From Vibrio aerogenes (GTDB lineage: Bacteria; Pseudomonadota; Gammaproteobacteria; Enterobacterales; Vibrionaceae), in assembly GCF_024346755.1 (NCBI RefSeq), contig NZ_AP024861.1:3596001-3660000 (forward strand): 64,000 bases of DNA, given 5' to 3'. Position 1 is the first letter of the stretch. Each line of letters begins with the position of its first letter. Below the pieces are notes generated by a model. The model was not told the origin of the DNA, made no database searches, and saw nothing but the letters and a program-made list of their open reading frames with translations. Shown here one piece after another: positions 32,390-40,618 of the stretch. Position numbers and translations under genes: made by a program.

Positions 32390-33361
32390 TTGAAGATTGG
32401 AAATTATCAACTAAAAAACAATCTGATTGTTGCGCCGATGGCTGGTGTCACCGACAGACCTTTCAGAGAGTTATGTCTTCGTTATGGCGCAGGGATGGCC
32501 ATCAGTGAAATGATGTCATCAAACCCTGCTCTGTGGAAAACGCCGAAGTCAAAACAGCGTATGGTTCATGAAGGAGAATCCGGGCTCCGCTCAGTACAGA
32601 TCGCTGGTTCTGACCCGCAGTTAATGGCAGAAGCTGCACAATTCAGTGTTGAAAACGGTGCGCAAATTATCGATATCAACATGGGTTGTCCGGCGAAGAA
32701 AGTAAACAAAAAGTTAGCGGGCTCGGCATTACTGCGCTACCCGGAACTGATCGAAAAAATATTAACTTCGGTCGTTCAGGCAGTCCAGGTGCCCGTCACT
32801 TTGAAAACCCGAACGGGTTGGGATACAAACAACAGAAATTGTGTCCGGATAGCAAAATTAGCCGAAGACTGCGGCATACAGGCATTGGCACTGCATGGCA
32901 GAACCAAAGCCTGCATGTACAAAGGTGAGGCCGAATACGACAGCATTAAAGCGGTAAAATCTGCCATCTCGATTCCTGTCATTGCTAACGGTGATATCGA
33001 TACTCCGGAGAAGGCAAAACATGTACTGGATTACACCGGTGCAGACGCGTTAATGATTGGCCGCCCCGCTCAGGGTCGTCCGTGGATTTTTCAGGAAATT
33101 CAGCATTTTTTGGAAACCGGAGCTGTAATGCCGCCACTTCCTCAACAGGAAGTTAAAAGCATTTTACTTGGTCACGTGAAGTCTCTTCATCAGTTTTACG
33201 GAGAGTACCTGGGGCCCCGCATCGCACGTAAACACGTCGGGTGGTACCTGAAAACACACGAGGCCAGCGGTTTTCGTCGGACCTTCAATGCCATAGAAGC
33301 AGCACCGCTGCAACTTGAAGCGCTTGAAGGCTATTTTGATAACGTTGCATCATCAAATTAA
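32390..33361 (+). CDS. dusB: tRNA-dihydrouridine synthase B
   Basis: A 323-aa FMN-dependent enzyme that reduces uridine to dihydrouridine in tRNA. Motifs: [34 protein letters not shown] with the catalytic Cys, KTRTGWD, and [12 protein letters not shown]. The start is a TTG at 32390 ([12 protein letters not shown]), aligning with the family N-terminus; no suitable ATG lies nearby. It is the first gene of the operon with fis, whose coding sequence begins 20 nt after the dusB stop. Confidence 0.96.
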   Translation: MKIGNYQLKNNLIVAPMAGVTDRPFRELCLRYGAGMAISEMMSSNPALWKTPKSKQRMVHEGESGLRSVQIAGSDPQLMAEAAQFSVENGAQIIDINMGCPAKKVNKKLAGSALLRYPELIEKILTSVVQAVQVPVTLKTRTGWDTNNRNCVRIAKLAEDCGIQALALHGRTKACMYKGEAEYDSIKAVKSAISIPVIANGDIDTPEKAKHVLDYTGADALMIGRPAQGRPWIFQEIQHFLETGAVMPPLPQQEVKSILLGHVKSLHQFYGEYLGPRIARKHVGWYLKTHEASGFRRTFNAIEAAPLQLEALEGYFDNVASSN

Positions 33362-33381
33362 TGAGAAGAGCTAGACCGAAT

Positions 33382-33678
33382 ATGTTCGAACAAAATCTAA
33401 CTTCAGAAGCTTTAACTGTAACCACTGTAACTTCACAAGACCAAATCACGCAAAAGCCTTTACGTGACTCCGTTAAAGCATCACTTAAGAACTATCTTGC
33501 CCAGTTAAACGGACAGGAAGTAACAGAACTATACGAATTAGTTCTTGCTGAAGTAGAGCAGCCTTTACTGGACACTATCATGCAATATACCCGTGGTAAT
33601 CAAACGCGTGCTGCAAACATGATGGGCATCAACCGCGGTACTCTGCGCAAAAAACTGAAAAAATACGGCATGAACTAA
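33382..33678 (+). CDS. fis: DNA-binding protein Fis (3' end used as an integration site)
   Basis: A 98-aa nucleoid protein of the standard length with the C-terminal helix-turn-helix [27 protein letters not shown]. It controls growth-phase transcription and site-specific recombination. The start at 33382 ([11 protein letters not shown]) is chosen over an in-frame ATG at 33361. The last codons (33662-33681) are repeated almost exactly at 44777-44796, marking fis as the attachment gene of the mobile island that follows. The reading frame is intact. Confidence 0.97.
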   Translation: MFEQNLTSEALTVTTVTSQDQITQKPLRDSVKASLKNYLAQLNGQEVTELYELVLAEVEQPLLDTIMQYTRGNQTRAANMMGINRGTLRKKLKKYGMN

Positions 33679-33681
33679 ACC
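33662..33681 (+). repeat. attL: fis 3' end (20-bp core)
   Basis: AATACGGCATGAACTAAACC contains the last fis codons (Tyr-Gly-Met-Asn-stop). It pairs with the direct repeat at 44777-44796. Confidence 0.85.
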
Positions 33682-33704
33682 GTTTTTCATAACTATATGA
33701 TTTT

Positions 33705-33738
33705 AAAGCACTAATAGAGAAATTTATTAGTGCTTTTT
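33705..33738 (+). terminator. fis terminator, left copy
   Basis: A 12-bp stem AAAGCACTAATA / TATTAGTGCTTT with a short loop is followed by six T. A sequence-related hairpin (GCACTAACAA / TTGTTGGTGC) occurs at 44819-44851 beyond the other end of the island. Confidence 0.88.
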
Positions 33739-33744
33739 TCGTTG

Positions 33745-33766
33745 TGATACACACCGTGATACACAC
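33745..33766 (+). repeat. Left arm-type repeat (two TGATACACAC boxes)
   Basis: TGATACACAC occurs at 33745 and again 12 bp later at 33757. The same two-box arrangement with identical spacing and one mismatch recurs at 44629-44650. This is the pattern of integrase arm-binding sites. Confidence 0.75.
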
Positions 33767-34014
33767 GGGCAAATCCGTAAACACACGATATAACCTATTG
33801 AGATAGCAAGACTTAATTGTTCTATTCTTGAAGTCATCTCAAAATACCGCTTTATGGTCAGTTCAGTGCAACTTCCGCCTTTTCAGCTTTCTGCTGTACA
33901 TACTTAAAAATGGATTGGCAGCACTCTTTTGTTGCATGTCTGAATGAGATGTATGAAGGATTGAGACAGAGAAGCGGAATCACCTACATGGGCGCTAAAA
34001 ATGACTTGCTCAGG

Positions 34015-34425
34015 CTTCCGGATATAGTTTGATTAAGAATCCGGATACCGAATCTAAATCGCTTGGATTGTGAATGATGAGCAATCAGGGATTATCTGAA
34101 TGGCATTTGATGTGGCTTGATTTAGGGGTCTGATACGGTTTGGTTGAATATCCGGATTGCATATCTGAACGACTTAGATTGTTAATAATCAGGATTCGGG
34201 ATTATCTGGATGGCATATGATGCGGTTAAGTTTGAGGATTCGGATATGGTTTGATTGTATATCCGGATTCCATATCTGAATGGTTTGGATTGTGAATGAT
34301 ATGGTATCGCGATTGCACTTGGTATGGGTTGGTTTTGGGGTTCCGATACCATTTAATTGTATACCTGATTTCACATTTGAGCCGCTTGGATGGTCAATCA
34401 TGGGTGTTCGGATTCATAAAATGGT
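34015..34425. repeat. Degenerate ~100-115-bp tandem repeat array, noncoding
   Basis: Units begin near 34015, 34130, 34240 and 34341. Each opens with a GATAyrGTTTgATT-type block, then TATCCGGATT, CATATCTGAA and a TTGGATTGTGAATGAT-like block. The last unit is shorter. The copies differ by many substitutions, so the array is old. No open frame is supported. The flanking 33767-34014 contains nothing I recognise. Confidence 0.7.
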
Positions 34426-34433
34426 GGGTCTGC

Positions 34434-34461
34434 AAAAAGAGCCACAAAACTAAGTGGCTCT
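34434..34461 (-). terminator. Terminator of the leftward island transcript
   Basis: An 8-bp stem AGAGCCAC / GTGGCTCT is followed, on the minus strand, by TTTTT (A tract at 34434-34438). It sits just beyond the stop of the small gene at 34489. Confidence 0.75.
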
Positions 34462-34488
34462 GGATTAACTTAGTTTTGAACAAGGAAC

Positions 34489-34689
34489 TTATTGCTTTAT
34501 TCTGCCCTTCTCAGAAGTGACTACCTTACCGATTGAGTCCTGAATCGTGATTAACTTATTCATGTAAAGCAGCACCTCATGAAAATCATGATCTGAAGGA
34601 TTCATCTTGCGCAGATAATCTTCAATCTGAATAAGATATTCACGGGCTTTCTGTGAAAGGTGTGGGTCGTAAGCGATTGTTGCAGGCAT
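34489..34689 (-). CDS. Small island protein of unknown function
   Basis: A 66-aa acidic/basic helical protein (MPATIAYDPHLSQKAREYLIQIEDYLRKMN...), not recognised. The ATG at 34689 has a perfect GGAGG ribosome-binding site 6-7 nt upstream, and a terminator follows the stop. These make it a likely real gene despite its size. It is the last gene of the leftward set in the satellite. It lies between the tandem-repeat array and a noncoding block with inverted repeats. Confidence 0.65.
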   Translation of the reverse strand: MPATIAYDPHLSQKAREYLIQIEDYLRKMNPSDHDFHEVLLYMNKLITIQDSIGKVVTSEKGRIKQ

Positions 34690-35063
34690 AAGTGCCTCCG
34701 TACGATGATTTAAAGAAAAAATCACCACCGCAATGGTTCCAAACAGAGAGGTGGTGGACTGATCGAGGTTGGAACAACCGCACGTACGGACACGGCCTGG
34801 CCGAAGTCAGCCTCTCTCAGCCCACCATAATTCTAAACGATTTCGCTCAATAAATAGTCAAAATCGCAAAAAAACAGGTGTGAAAAGATCATATACCGAC
34901 ATGATGTCGATATATCGTACGTTTTATTTGCGAGGTTCCAAACTCGTCACCGGATTTTGCCAGTGAGCGGGTAGGATAATCTTGGTGGGGGTGAGGTGTC
35001 AATTGTTGAAGAACTCGATAACTTCTACATTATAGGTTCCAGTCTGAATATTTGAACGAGATA
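34690..35063. other. Noncoding block with inverted repeats inside the satellite
   Basis: 374 bp without a supported gene. CACCACC (34723-34729) pairs with GGTGGTG (34750-34756). The 9-mer GTTCCAAAC occurs at 34735 and 34935, with an inverted GAGGTTGGAAC near 34765. An A-tract region and a TATATCGTACGTTTTAT segment follow. It could be a promoter, an RNA or part of a replication origin; the sequence does not decide. Confidence 0.35.
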
Positions 35064-36464
35064 TCAATTAATTGGTAGTAAATTTCTTGCTACCTGTAAA
35101 ATATTTTTTCTGATACGAATATCCCTATTTTCTGCTATGGCTACAAAACCCGCAGCTTTGAATTCATTGGCTAATTGAGAAACATGAGGTGCAATCCAGT
35201 TTATAGAGTTACGGGTTCTTCTTGCTAAATTATCTCTGATATCATTGAAGTTTGTTTCGCTAATACAATCCTCTGCCTGATTGCTCAATTCTATAATTAG
35301 ACTACTAATACCATTAAACTTGCTATTGAGGTGATATATACCGTTTGTAGCTGCATACTCCATATGCATTGTCCACGCATTTTGAATATCGTAATTTTCT
35401 TTTTGTAATTCTAGTAACAAGTAACGCCATAAATTAACTGTATAGCGAGGTCTATTCAATAATCCAACCAACGAAAAAGAATCATTGGATTCATACTCCC
35501 AACAAGGCTTGGCATAGCAAGAATCATCGAGAGAGAAATAAGTCAAAAACGATTCAAAACTGATATCTGAACCACATTCTTGAATCGCATAATTAAATCG
35601 TTCTTTAACAAGTTGCATTAACTTTTCTGTATCCCAGCAATTTATTGCCACTAATTTTCCCATATACTTAGCGCCTAATCCTTGTACGATTGAAAATGCT
35701 GAAGAATTAATAGCTATTGCATACGGAGCAATTATACCTGAGTCAGTCAAATCATAAAGTGTTTGAAAATAGCATTGAATATTATGACGAACATTATCGC
35801 TTAATAAATTATCTCTTGAATCATCTATTTCATCGATTTGAAAATAAAGACCAGAAAATATTTTAGATGCTTTCATTTTATCTGTAATTTGATTAATTCT
35901 GGTTACAGGATTTGCATTTTCATTATTTAATATAGATAGAGTTATATTACTCATGGATAATATAGCAGGATCAGCTTCAAATATCTTATTAAAAAAAGAA
36001 AACATTTGTTCAACATTTTCTAGGGCAAATGTTGCAATTTGTTCTATGGTATCTCTTCGATCTAAACCTAATTCAGTTGCAATCTTCCGTATGCCAGCAT
36101 CACCACCACTAGTGAGCTTATTATATGAGCGCTTCGCTATTTCAGTAAGTATCCAAAAGTCAATTGCATATTGAACAGCTCTGCAACGATCATTCATCCC
36201 CCAATTCTGTATTGTATCCACGAGCCTATTAAGTTGTTGATATTCAACTTTACATGTTGAGTCTACTTTTTTAGTATTTGATAACAGTTTTAATAATGAG
36301 GACTTGCCAATTCCTGCTGGCCCATGAATCACAATGATATTCTCTTTATTAATATCTTTAATTTGTTTTAGATCAATTAGGTAATGCTCTAAATTTGCAT
36401 CTTTACTTGCGTCCTCAGCTTCAAATACAGAGGATAGGGCTTTGAACTCATCATGCGTTATCAT
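35064..36464 (-). CDS. P-loop ATPase, candidate anti-phage cargo (gene 2 of a two-gene operon)
   Basis: A 466-aa protein with a clear ATPase core. Walker A is GPAGIGKSS (48-56), Walker B LYFQIDEID (206-214), a sensor-1-like strand AIAINSS (249-255), and a later NRPR motif that could be sensor 2. This order fits AAA+/STAND-type (ORC-CDC6-like) ATPases. The C-terminal 150 residues are helical with no recognised effector motif. The start at 36464 has GAGG 8 nt upstream and overlaps the upstream gene by 14 nt, so translation is coupled. The gene is visibly AT-richer than the replication genes beside it, a sign of separate acquisition. An anti-phage role is inferred from context only. Confidence 0.8.
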   Translation of the reverse strand: MITHDEFKALSSVFEAEDASKDANLEHYLIDLKQIKDINKENIIVIHGPAGIGKSSLLKLLSNTKKVDSTCKVEYQQLNRLVDTIQNWGMNDRCRAVQYAIDFWILTEIAKRSYNKLTSGGDAGIRKIATELGLDRRDTIEQIATFALENVEQMFSFFNKIFEADPAILSMSNITLSILNNENANPVTRINQITDKMKASKIFSGLYFQIDEIDDSRDNLLSDNVRHNIQCYFQTLYDLTDSGIIAPYAIAINSSAFSIVQGLGAKYMGKLVAINCWDTEKLMQLVKERFNYAIQECGSDISFESFLTYFSLDDSCYAKPCWEYESNDSFSLVGLLNRPRYTVNLWRYLLLELQKENYDIQNAWTMHMEYAATNGIYHLNSKFNGISSLIIELSNQAEDCISETNFNDIRDNLARRTRNSINWIAPHVSQLANEFKAAGFVAIAENRDIRIRKNILQVARNLLPIN

Positions 36465-36978
36465 GGTGAACCTCATAAAAAAGAAAGTGTTGCCGCTTAA
36501 CTATTCGGTTCATACCAATCAATAGTTGAACAAGTTGTTTAAAACGAGTTTTAGGATAATCTGTACCCCATTTGCGGTACCAGTTATCAAGGGTTGGAAG
36601 ATTGTTTTCATTTGAGTGGCCAGTATGAATTGATTGCAATAAGCCATCCAAATCATAACCTTGTGATTCTATTTCTTTTCTTAAATGAATTTCAAGAGAA
36701 CGGTCAAAGTCGTTGTTATATATATCTTTGCCTTTTTCAGTAAGCTTCCCTTCGATCCTATCCACTATATTCCAGTATCTAATGTGATTAAACCAAGCCC
36801 TAATAGCCTTATCACTAATAAAAATATCTTTGTCTGTATTCCGATCTTTAATCATAAATGCTTTAGCAAGTTCTTTGTCTAGCTTTAATGAACCTATAAC
36901 ATTGTCATATTGCTCACTTGGGTATTTACCAAATGCAATTATTGATGCTTTAAAACGGTTGTAAGTAATTGGTACCAT
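36451..36978 (-). CDS. Unknown protein, gene 1 of the ATPase operon
   Basis: A 175-aa protein with no recognised family. It contains charged helices and a C-terminal region (LDNWYRKWGTDYPKTRFKQLVQLLIGMNRIVKRQHFLFYEV) that could be a winged helix. AAGG lies about 8 nt before the ATG. It overlaps the P-loop ATPase gene by 14 nt, so the two proteins are probably made in a fixed ratio and work together. A DNA- or RNA-binding partner of the ATPase is a guess. It is AT-rich like its partner. Confidence 0.75.
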   Translation of the reverse strand: MVPITYNRFKASIIAFGKYPSEQYDNVIGSLKLDKELAKAFMIKDRNTDKDIFISDKAIRAWFNHIRYWNIVDRIEGKLTEKGKDIYNNDFDRSLEIHLRKEIESQGYDLDGLLQSIHTGHSNENNLPTLDNWYRKWGTDYPKTRFKQLVQLLIGMNRIVKRQHFLFYEVHHDNA

Positions 36979-37071
36979 AAGTAATGCCTTGATAGCTTTT
37001 CTTTTTGTACAAAACCAGTAATAAATATTTATCCGAAGTTGTTATCACATTCGTTACTATCCCAAATACAC

Positions 37072-38631
37072 TTATTCACAGAACTCCAAGTGAAAAGATG
37101 TCGCCTGCTGTAACTCAATCCGCCACTCAAAAATCCGGGTAATCAATTCACGCCCGACAGTGACTACACCTTTTAATGCTCTTATGAGCTCACTTTCACA
37201 GTATAGACTGCTTTTTATTTCGCCAGTGGTCTGATCAACAGAATATTCATAGTAAGGCTTAAAAACCTGTGCCTTGCGCTCACAGAACACCCCGCCCATC
37301 TGCACGGTAAAGGTTTTCCAGTCGCCTTTGTCGGCAGCTTCAATAATCGCTTTGGGCTTGTCAGACAACCCGGTAATGTCTTTTAAGCGTCGCAGTTCGC
37401 GCCAGACGGTAACGGAACAACCACCCAGTTGCTGAAACTGACGAATACCCCAACAGGCCGCCCATGCGTCCACTCTGGCGGCGGCTTCCTGCGGGTCTTC
37501 GCCATAAAGGCCAGTGTCTAAATCACTGCCATCAATGTTCTTGGAGATGTATTTCGCAATGTAGCCAGTCGATGAGCCTTTGGCCGGGTCGATTTTAACT
37601 TCCGTAAAACGGTGTTTATCTGCGCCGGATTCGTCGCTGTCTTCACGCATGGCGTAATCCCGCATCACTTCAATCATGGGCTGATAGAGGTGCTTTTCAG
37701 CAAACAGCAATAAATGCCAGTGCGGTGTACCATCATGTTGTGGCTCTGCCACCCGGAAGCCGTAAAAGCGGATATTCAGGCGGCTGAGTTTCGCCCGGAT
37801 TAACTGCCATAAGTTATTGAGATAAGCTTGCCCATCCAGCGGGGTGAATCCCTGCCATTTGGGATTGATATCGCCGGATTTGGAATAACTGCGGTGATAC
37901 TTTGACGGACAGGTGATCGTCAGAAAGGCGGCTTCATGGCCGGAATCCTGCGCCAGCTCTTCAAACCCTCTTGCCCGAAGCATCAATTCACCTTTTCTGA
38001 TTTTCGGGTCAGCAACACCTTTTTGTGACAGTTCCAGTAATGAAAAGCGCTGTCCCAGATTGTTCACGGCAAAAGTGTTAGACAGATATTCATGCTGATA
38101 AGCTTTCTGCCGGATTCTGGCCTGTAAGGTGAGCTTTGAACAATACAGACTGGTGCGTTTGTTGACCTGATTCAGGTGATGCAACACAGTTTCAATGTTG
38201 CGTCGCTGGGATTTTCTCAGCTTACGCAACCACCATTTATGATCACAGTACCGTCCCATTTCCCCGGCCAGGGAATAACCTTCTGTCGGAATGATCCCTT
38301 GTTGCCGGATAAAGCAGCGCACAGGCTCAAGGGAGAATTCATCATCCAGATACTGACGACGCAGAGCAAACACCGACTTTGCCAAATGTTTAGCTTTGGC
38401 GCGTAAATCATCTTCACTGAGGTTCAGCTCAAGCTGCTGAAAGGGAACGGAAAGCTTGTCCGCTAACTGCTCTGTGGTGAGGCGTAAAAAGGTATTGCGT
38501 TCAAATTTGGTTGGCCGGGCGAAATACTCACGCAGCAATAAGCGTTGTATTTCCGGCGGAAAGCAACAAAGCCTTTGCTGAACAAAGGCTTTATCATCCC
38601 AATCGACCTGTGAAAAACTGATTGGCTTCAT
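37072..38631 (-). CDS. HUH replication endonuclease (P2 gpA / Phage_GPA type)
   Basis: A 519-aa rolling-circle initiator. The HUH core is visible: AFLTITCPSKYH (motif 1), PQHDGTPHWHLLLF (motif 2, His-Trp-His), and GYIAKYISKNI (motif 3, two candidate catalytic Tyr spaced by four residues, as in P2 A protein). It would nick the element's origin and start replication after excision. Its ATG overlaps the stop of the upstream 88-aa gene (ATGA). It is one of the proteins expected of a minimal satellite. Confidence 0.9.
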   Translation of the reverse strand: MKPISFSQVDWDDKAFVQQRLCCFPPEIQRLLLREYFARPTKFERNTFLRLTTEQLADKLSVPFQQLELNLSEDDLRAKAKHLAKSVFALRRQYLDDEFSLEPVRCFIRQQGIIPTEGYSLAGEMGRYCDHKWWLRKLRKSQRRNIETVLHHLNQVNKRTSLYCSKLTLQARIRQKAYQHEYLSNTFAVNNLGQRFSLLELSQKGVADPKIRKGELMLRARGFEELAQDSGHEAAFLTITCPSKYHRSYSKSGDINPKWQGFTPLDGQAYLNNLWQLIRAKLSRLNIRFYGFRVAEPQHDGTPHWHLLLFAEKHLYQPMIEVMRDYAMREDSDESGADKHRFTEVKIDPAKGSSTGYIAKYISKNIDGSDLDTGLYGEDPQEAAARVDAWAACWGIRQFQQLGGCSVTVWRELRRLKDITGLSDKPKAIIEAADKGDWKTFTVQMGGVFCERKAQVFKPYYEYSVDQTTGEIKSSLYCESELIRALKGVVTVGRELITRIFEWRIELQQATSFHLEFCE

Positions 38632-38894
38632 ATTGCATCCCTCCCTCGTGATGTGAGGGAAAACTCATCCCAGCGAAGGCCGAAGAAGTTCACCGGGGTG
38701 AAGGTAACCAACCCGGCCTGATAAAGTTTATCGACCGTGCCGGAAAATACCCGGACAGGCAACCGGGATTTTGGTTGAACCTCGCCTTTCATTGGACTGT
38801 AATCAGAGCAAACGCGAAACGTTCGCCCGGTTTGCATCCATTGCAGTAATGCTTTTTGTTCTTTGGTGAGAGAAGGAGTAGAAAACTCAGGCAT
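38628..38894 (-). CDS. Small satellite protein between alpA and rep
   Basis: An 88-aa protein (MPEFSTPSLTKEQKALLQWMQTGRTF...) with a possible winged-helix pattern: helix LTKEQKALLQWMQ, later VDKLYQAGLVTF, and a C-terminal strand pair FSLTSRGRDAI. It is not recognised by name. Both ends overlap neighbouring genes (alpA upstream, rep downstream), so it is part of a tight three-gene operon. It may help regulate replication, which is an inference from position. Confidence 0.75.
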   Translation of the reverse strand: MPEFSTPSLTKEQKALLQWMQTGRTFRVCSDYSPMKGEVQPKSRLPVRVFSGTVDKLYQAGLVTFTPVNFFGLRWDEFSLTSRGRDAI

Positions 38895-39129
38895 AGTAAG
38901 CCACCTCCTGAGACAGGTGATCCAGCTTGGTGTGATTGTTTAACCACTGATCTAAGTCTTCTTTGAGGTAACGGACAGCACGCCCGATTTTGATAAAGGG
39001 TGGTGCAACCGTGCGGTTTCCCCGGTGCCCCTCCATTCTGGCCTGACGTAAAAAAGAACGGCTCATGCCGATATAAGCGGCGGTTTCCTGCTCTGTGTAT
39101 GCACGTTTTTCGATGGTGGTTTGTGTCAT
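38887..39129 (-). CDS. alpA: AlpA-family helix-turn-helix regulator / excisionase
   Basis: An 80-aa protein with a MerR-like winged HTH: YTEQETAAYIGMSRSFLRQARMEG, then PPFIKIGRAVRYLKEDLDQWL, the common AlpA/excisionase signature. In satellites such proteins activate or assist integrase-mediated excision. CGGAG lies 8 nt before the start. Three 12-bp tandem repeats (39182-39217) stand just upstream and could be its operator. It is the first gene of the alpA-88aa-rep operon. Confidence 0.85.
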   Translation of the reverse strand: MTQTTIEKRAYTEQETAAYIGMSRSFLRQARMEGHRGNRTVAPPFIKIGRAVRYLKEDLDQWLNNHTKLDHLSQEVAYYA

Positions 39130-39181
39130 GTTTGTATCTCCGTTTGTTCATTGAGAGATATAAAAACATGCGTAATCTGCA

Positions 39182-39217
39182 CGTGCAGATGACCGTGCAG
39201 CTAACCGTGAAGTTAAT
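39182..39217. repeat. Three 12-bp tandem repeats upstream of alpA
   Basis: CGTGCAGATGAC, CGTGCAGCTAAC and CGTGAAGTTAAT stand head to tail. The first copy also forms the palindrome CTGCACGTGCAG with preceding bases (39178-39189). The third runs into the stop codon of the upstream gene. The arrangement suggests a regulator operator or replication iterons. Confidence 0.75.
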
Positions 39218-40130
39218 TTTTCAGTTCGTTTCTGACTTCACTCAGCAGGTTCTGAAAACGGCGGTAAGACATGGTTAATACCACATCACCCCGGCCAAAA
39301 TAAGTAATGTCATCATTGGTGATGTCATCAATCACTGCATCGGTATCAAATTCACGCCCGGTTTCAAGATGGATATCTTTACGCAGTAACACCAGTACCT
39401 TATCTGAACGGGATTTCGGATGTTTCAATAGCACCCGGTGCAAAATCTGTTTGATGGGATTGGTAAACACAACCTCACCGGAGGCTTCCGGCTGCTTTTG
39501 TATTGTCGGAGCGGGTACCGTATCTTTTATCACTTCAAGACCAAACCGTTCAGCGATCTGATTTAAGTCAATCCGTAGGGAGTGCGGTTCAATGGTCAGT
39601 TTTCGGTTTTGCAGGTAACGGGTATTCAGCCTGTTAAGCTCATCACCCATTTTTTCTTTCATTTCAGCCGTAAACATTTCAGTGATCATTTGGCCGACAC
39701 TTTGAAAACCAGTGACATCATAAATCACTTCAGGGTAAGCCCAGAAAGGCTTTTCCCGCCGTGCTGGTAACTTATTCATGTATGGGATGATATATTTTTC
39801 TATGGCTCCGAAAGCCTCTGTCACCGATTGCCAGCCTGAGACTTTTTCCGGCTCAAGGATCTGAAACATCTCTACCATTTTCTCTTTGTTGTAAGCCGCA
39901 AAATGCTTTGAATCTTCCCAGCCTAACCGGACAAATCCCCGGTAATCAAACACCGCACCAACCACAGGCTTATCTTTCACAGCAAACAACGCCCCGGCGT
40001 GCTTCACCTCAACCTTTGCACACAGATGAAGCTCACCATCATCAATTGAATCAAGCACTTCTTCTTTGGTCAGAGATGTTCTTTTTTCTATTTCTTCTAA
40101 CCGGATAAACCGGCGTTTTCTTTGCGCCAT
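39213..40130 (-). CDS. Satellite protein of unknown function (305 aa)
   Basis: A 305-aa protein starting MAQRKRRFIRLEEIEKRTSLTKEEVL, where a small HTH-like segment may recognise DNA. The rest is not recognised. The start at 40130 has CAGG about 10 nt upstream; an ATG at 40175 has no ribosome-binding site. It heads the leftward gene run of the satellite and is separated from alpA by only the 12-bp repeats. It may be a regulator or part of the phage-response module; no motif supports an enzymatic role. Confidence 0.75.
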   Translation of the reverse strand: MAQRKRRFIRLEEIEKRTSLTKEEVLDSIDDGELHLCAKVEVKHAGALFAVKDKPVVGAVFDYRGFVRLGWEDSKHFAAYNKEKMVEMFQILEPEKVSGWQSVTEAFGAIEKYIIPYMNKLPARREKPFWAYPEVIYDVTGFQSVGQMITEMFTAEMKEKMGDELNRLNTRYLQNRKLTIEPHSLRIDLNQIAERFGLEVIKDTVPAPTIQKQPEASGEVVFTNPIKQILHRVLLKHPKSRSDKVLVLLRKDIHLETGREFDTDAVIDDITNDDITYFGRGDVVLTMSYRRFQNLLSEVRNELKN

Positions 40131-40618
40131 GTATAAACCTGTCTGGAGTATTTGTGTGGAATTATTCTGAATCATTGGGAATCTAAGCCGTTTGAGATTG
40201 TGAATAGATTTCCTGTTGAAAGTAGCATTTTAACCCGTTTATACATAAAACACATTGCGATACGTTGATTCCGCATGGAAAAGTGTATCGGTTGACAATT
40301 GGACACAGATGGGAGATGGAAGAACATATACAATTTATACAGTGATGGTGGAAAGGCATTATTGAAAATCGTTTTTGCCCCGAAGCTTCCTAGCCCCGCC
40401 AAACTGGCTCCCCATGAATTCTCTAGAGTGGACAAAATTAATCTAATCTATGAGCGGTGTTTTTCCGTAATTATCTCCTGAAATCGTCTCTGATTCACAC
40501 AAGAGGCTGATATTGATTTAGTTTAATAACAATTGGTAGCATTATAGGTAGAATGTAGGTATGGAGAAATTCCACCTATAAAGTTTTAGAACTCTTTATA
40601 TTTCACATGAGGAACAAA
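40131..40618. promoter_or_regulatory. Divergent regulatory region between the satellite run and the DarT-like gene
   Basis: About 490 bp without a believable gene. It contains TATAGGT (40543-40549) and the inverted ACCTATA (40574-40580), a second TAGGT between them, and AT-rich stretches near both gene starts. Promoters for the leftward satellite genes and for the DarT-like gene should lie here. An 87-codon minus-strand frame (40172-40435) is rejected. Confidence 0.4.

Noticed and set aside
34189..34401. 70-codon minus-strand frame in the satellite's left end
   Set aside because: It lies entirely within the degenerate tandem repeats and its sequence just reflects them.
34015..34425. Possible CRISPR array
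   Set aside because: The repeat period is about 100-115 bp with no short identical direct repeats separated by unique spacers, and no cas genes occur in the window.
40172..40435. 87-codon minus-strand frame ahead of the 305-aa satellite gene
   Set aside because: It occupies the regulatory gap, has no convincing start signal and no recognisable motif. Composition looks non-coding.
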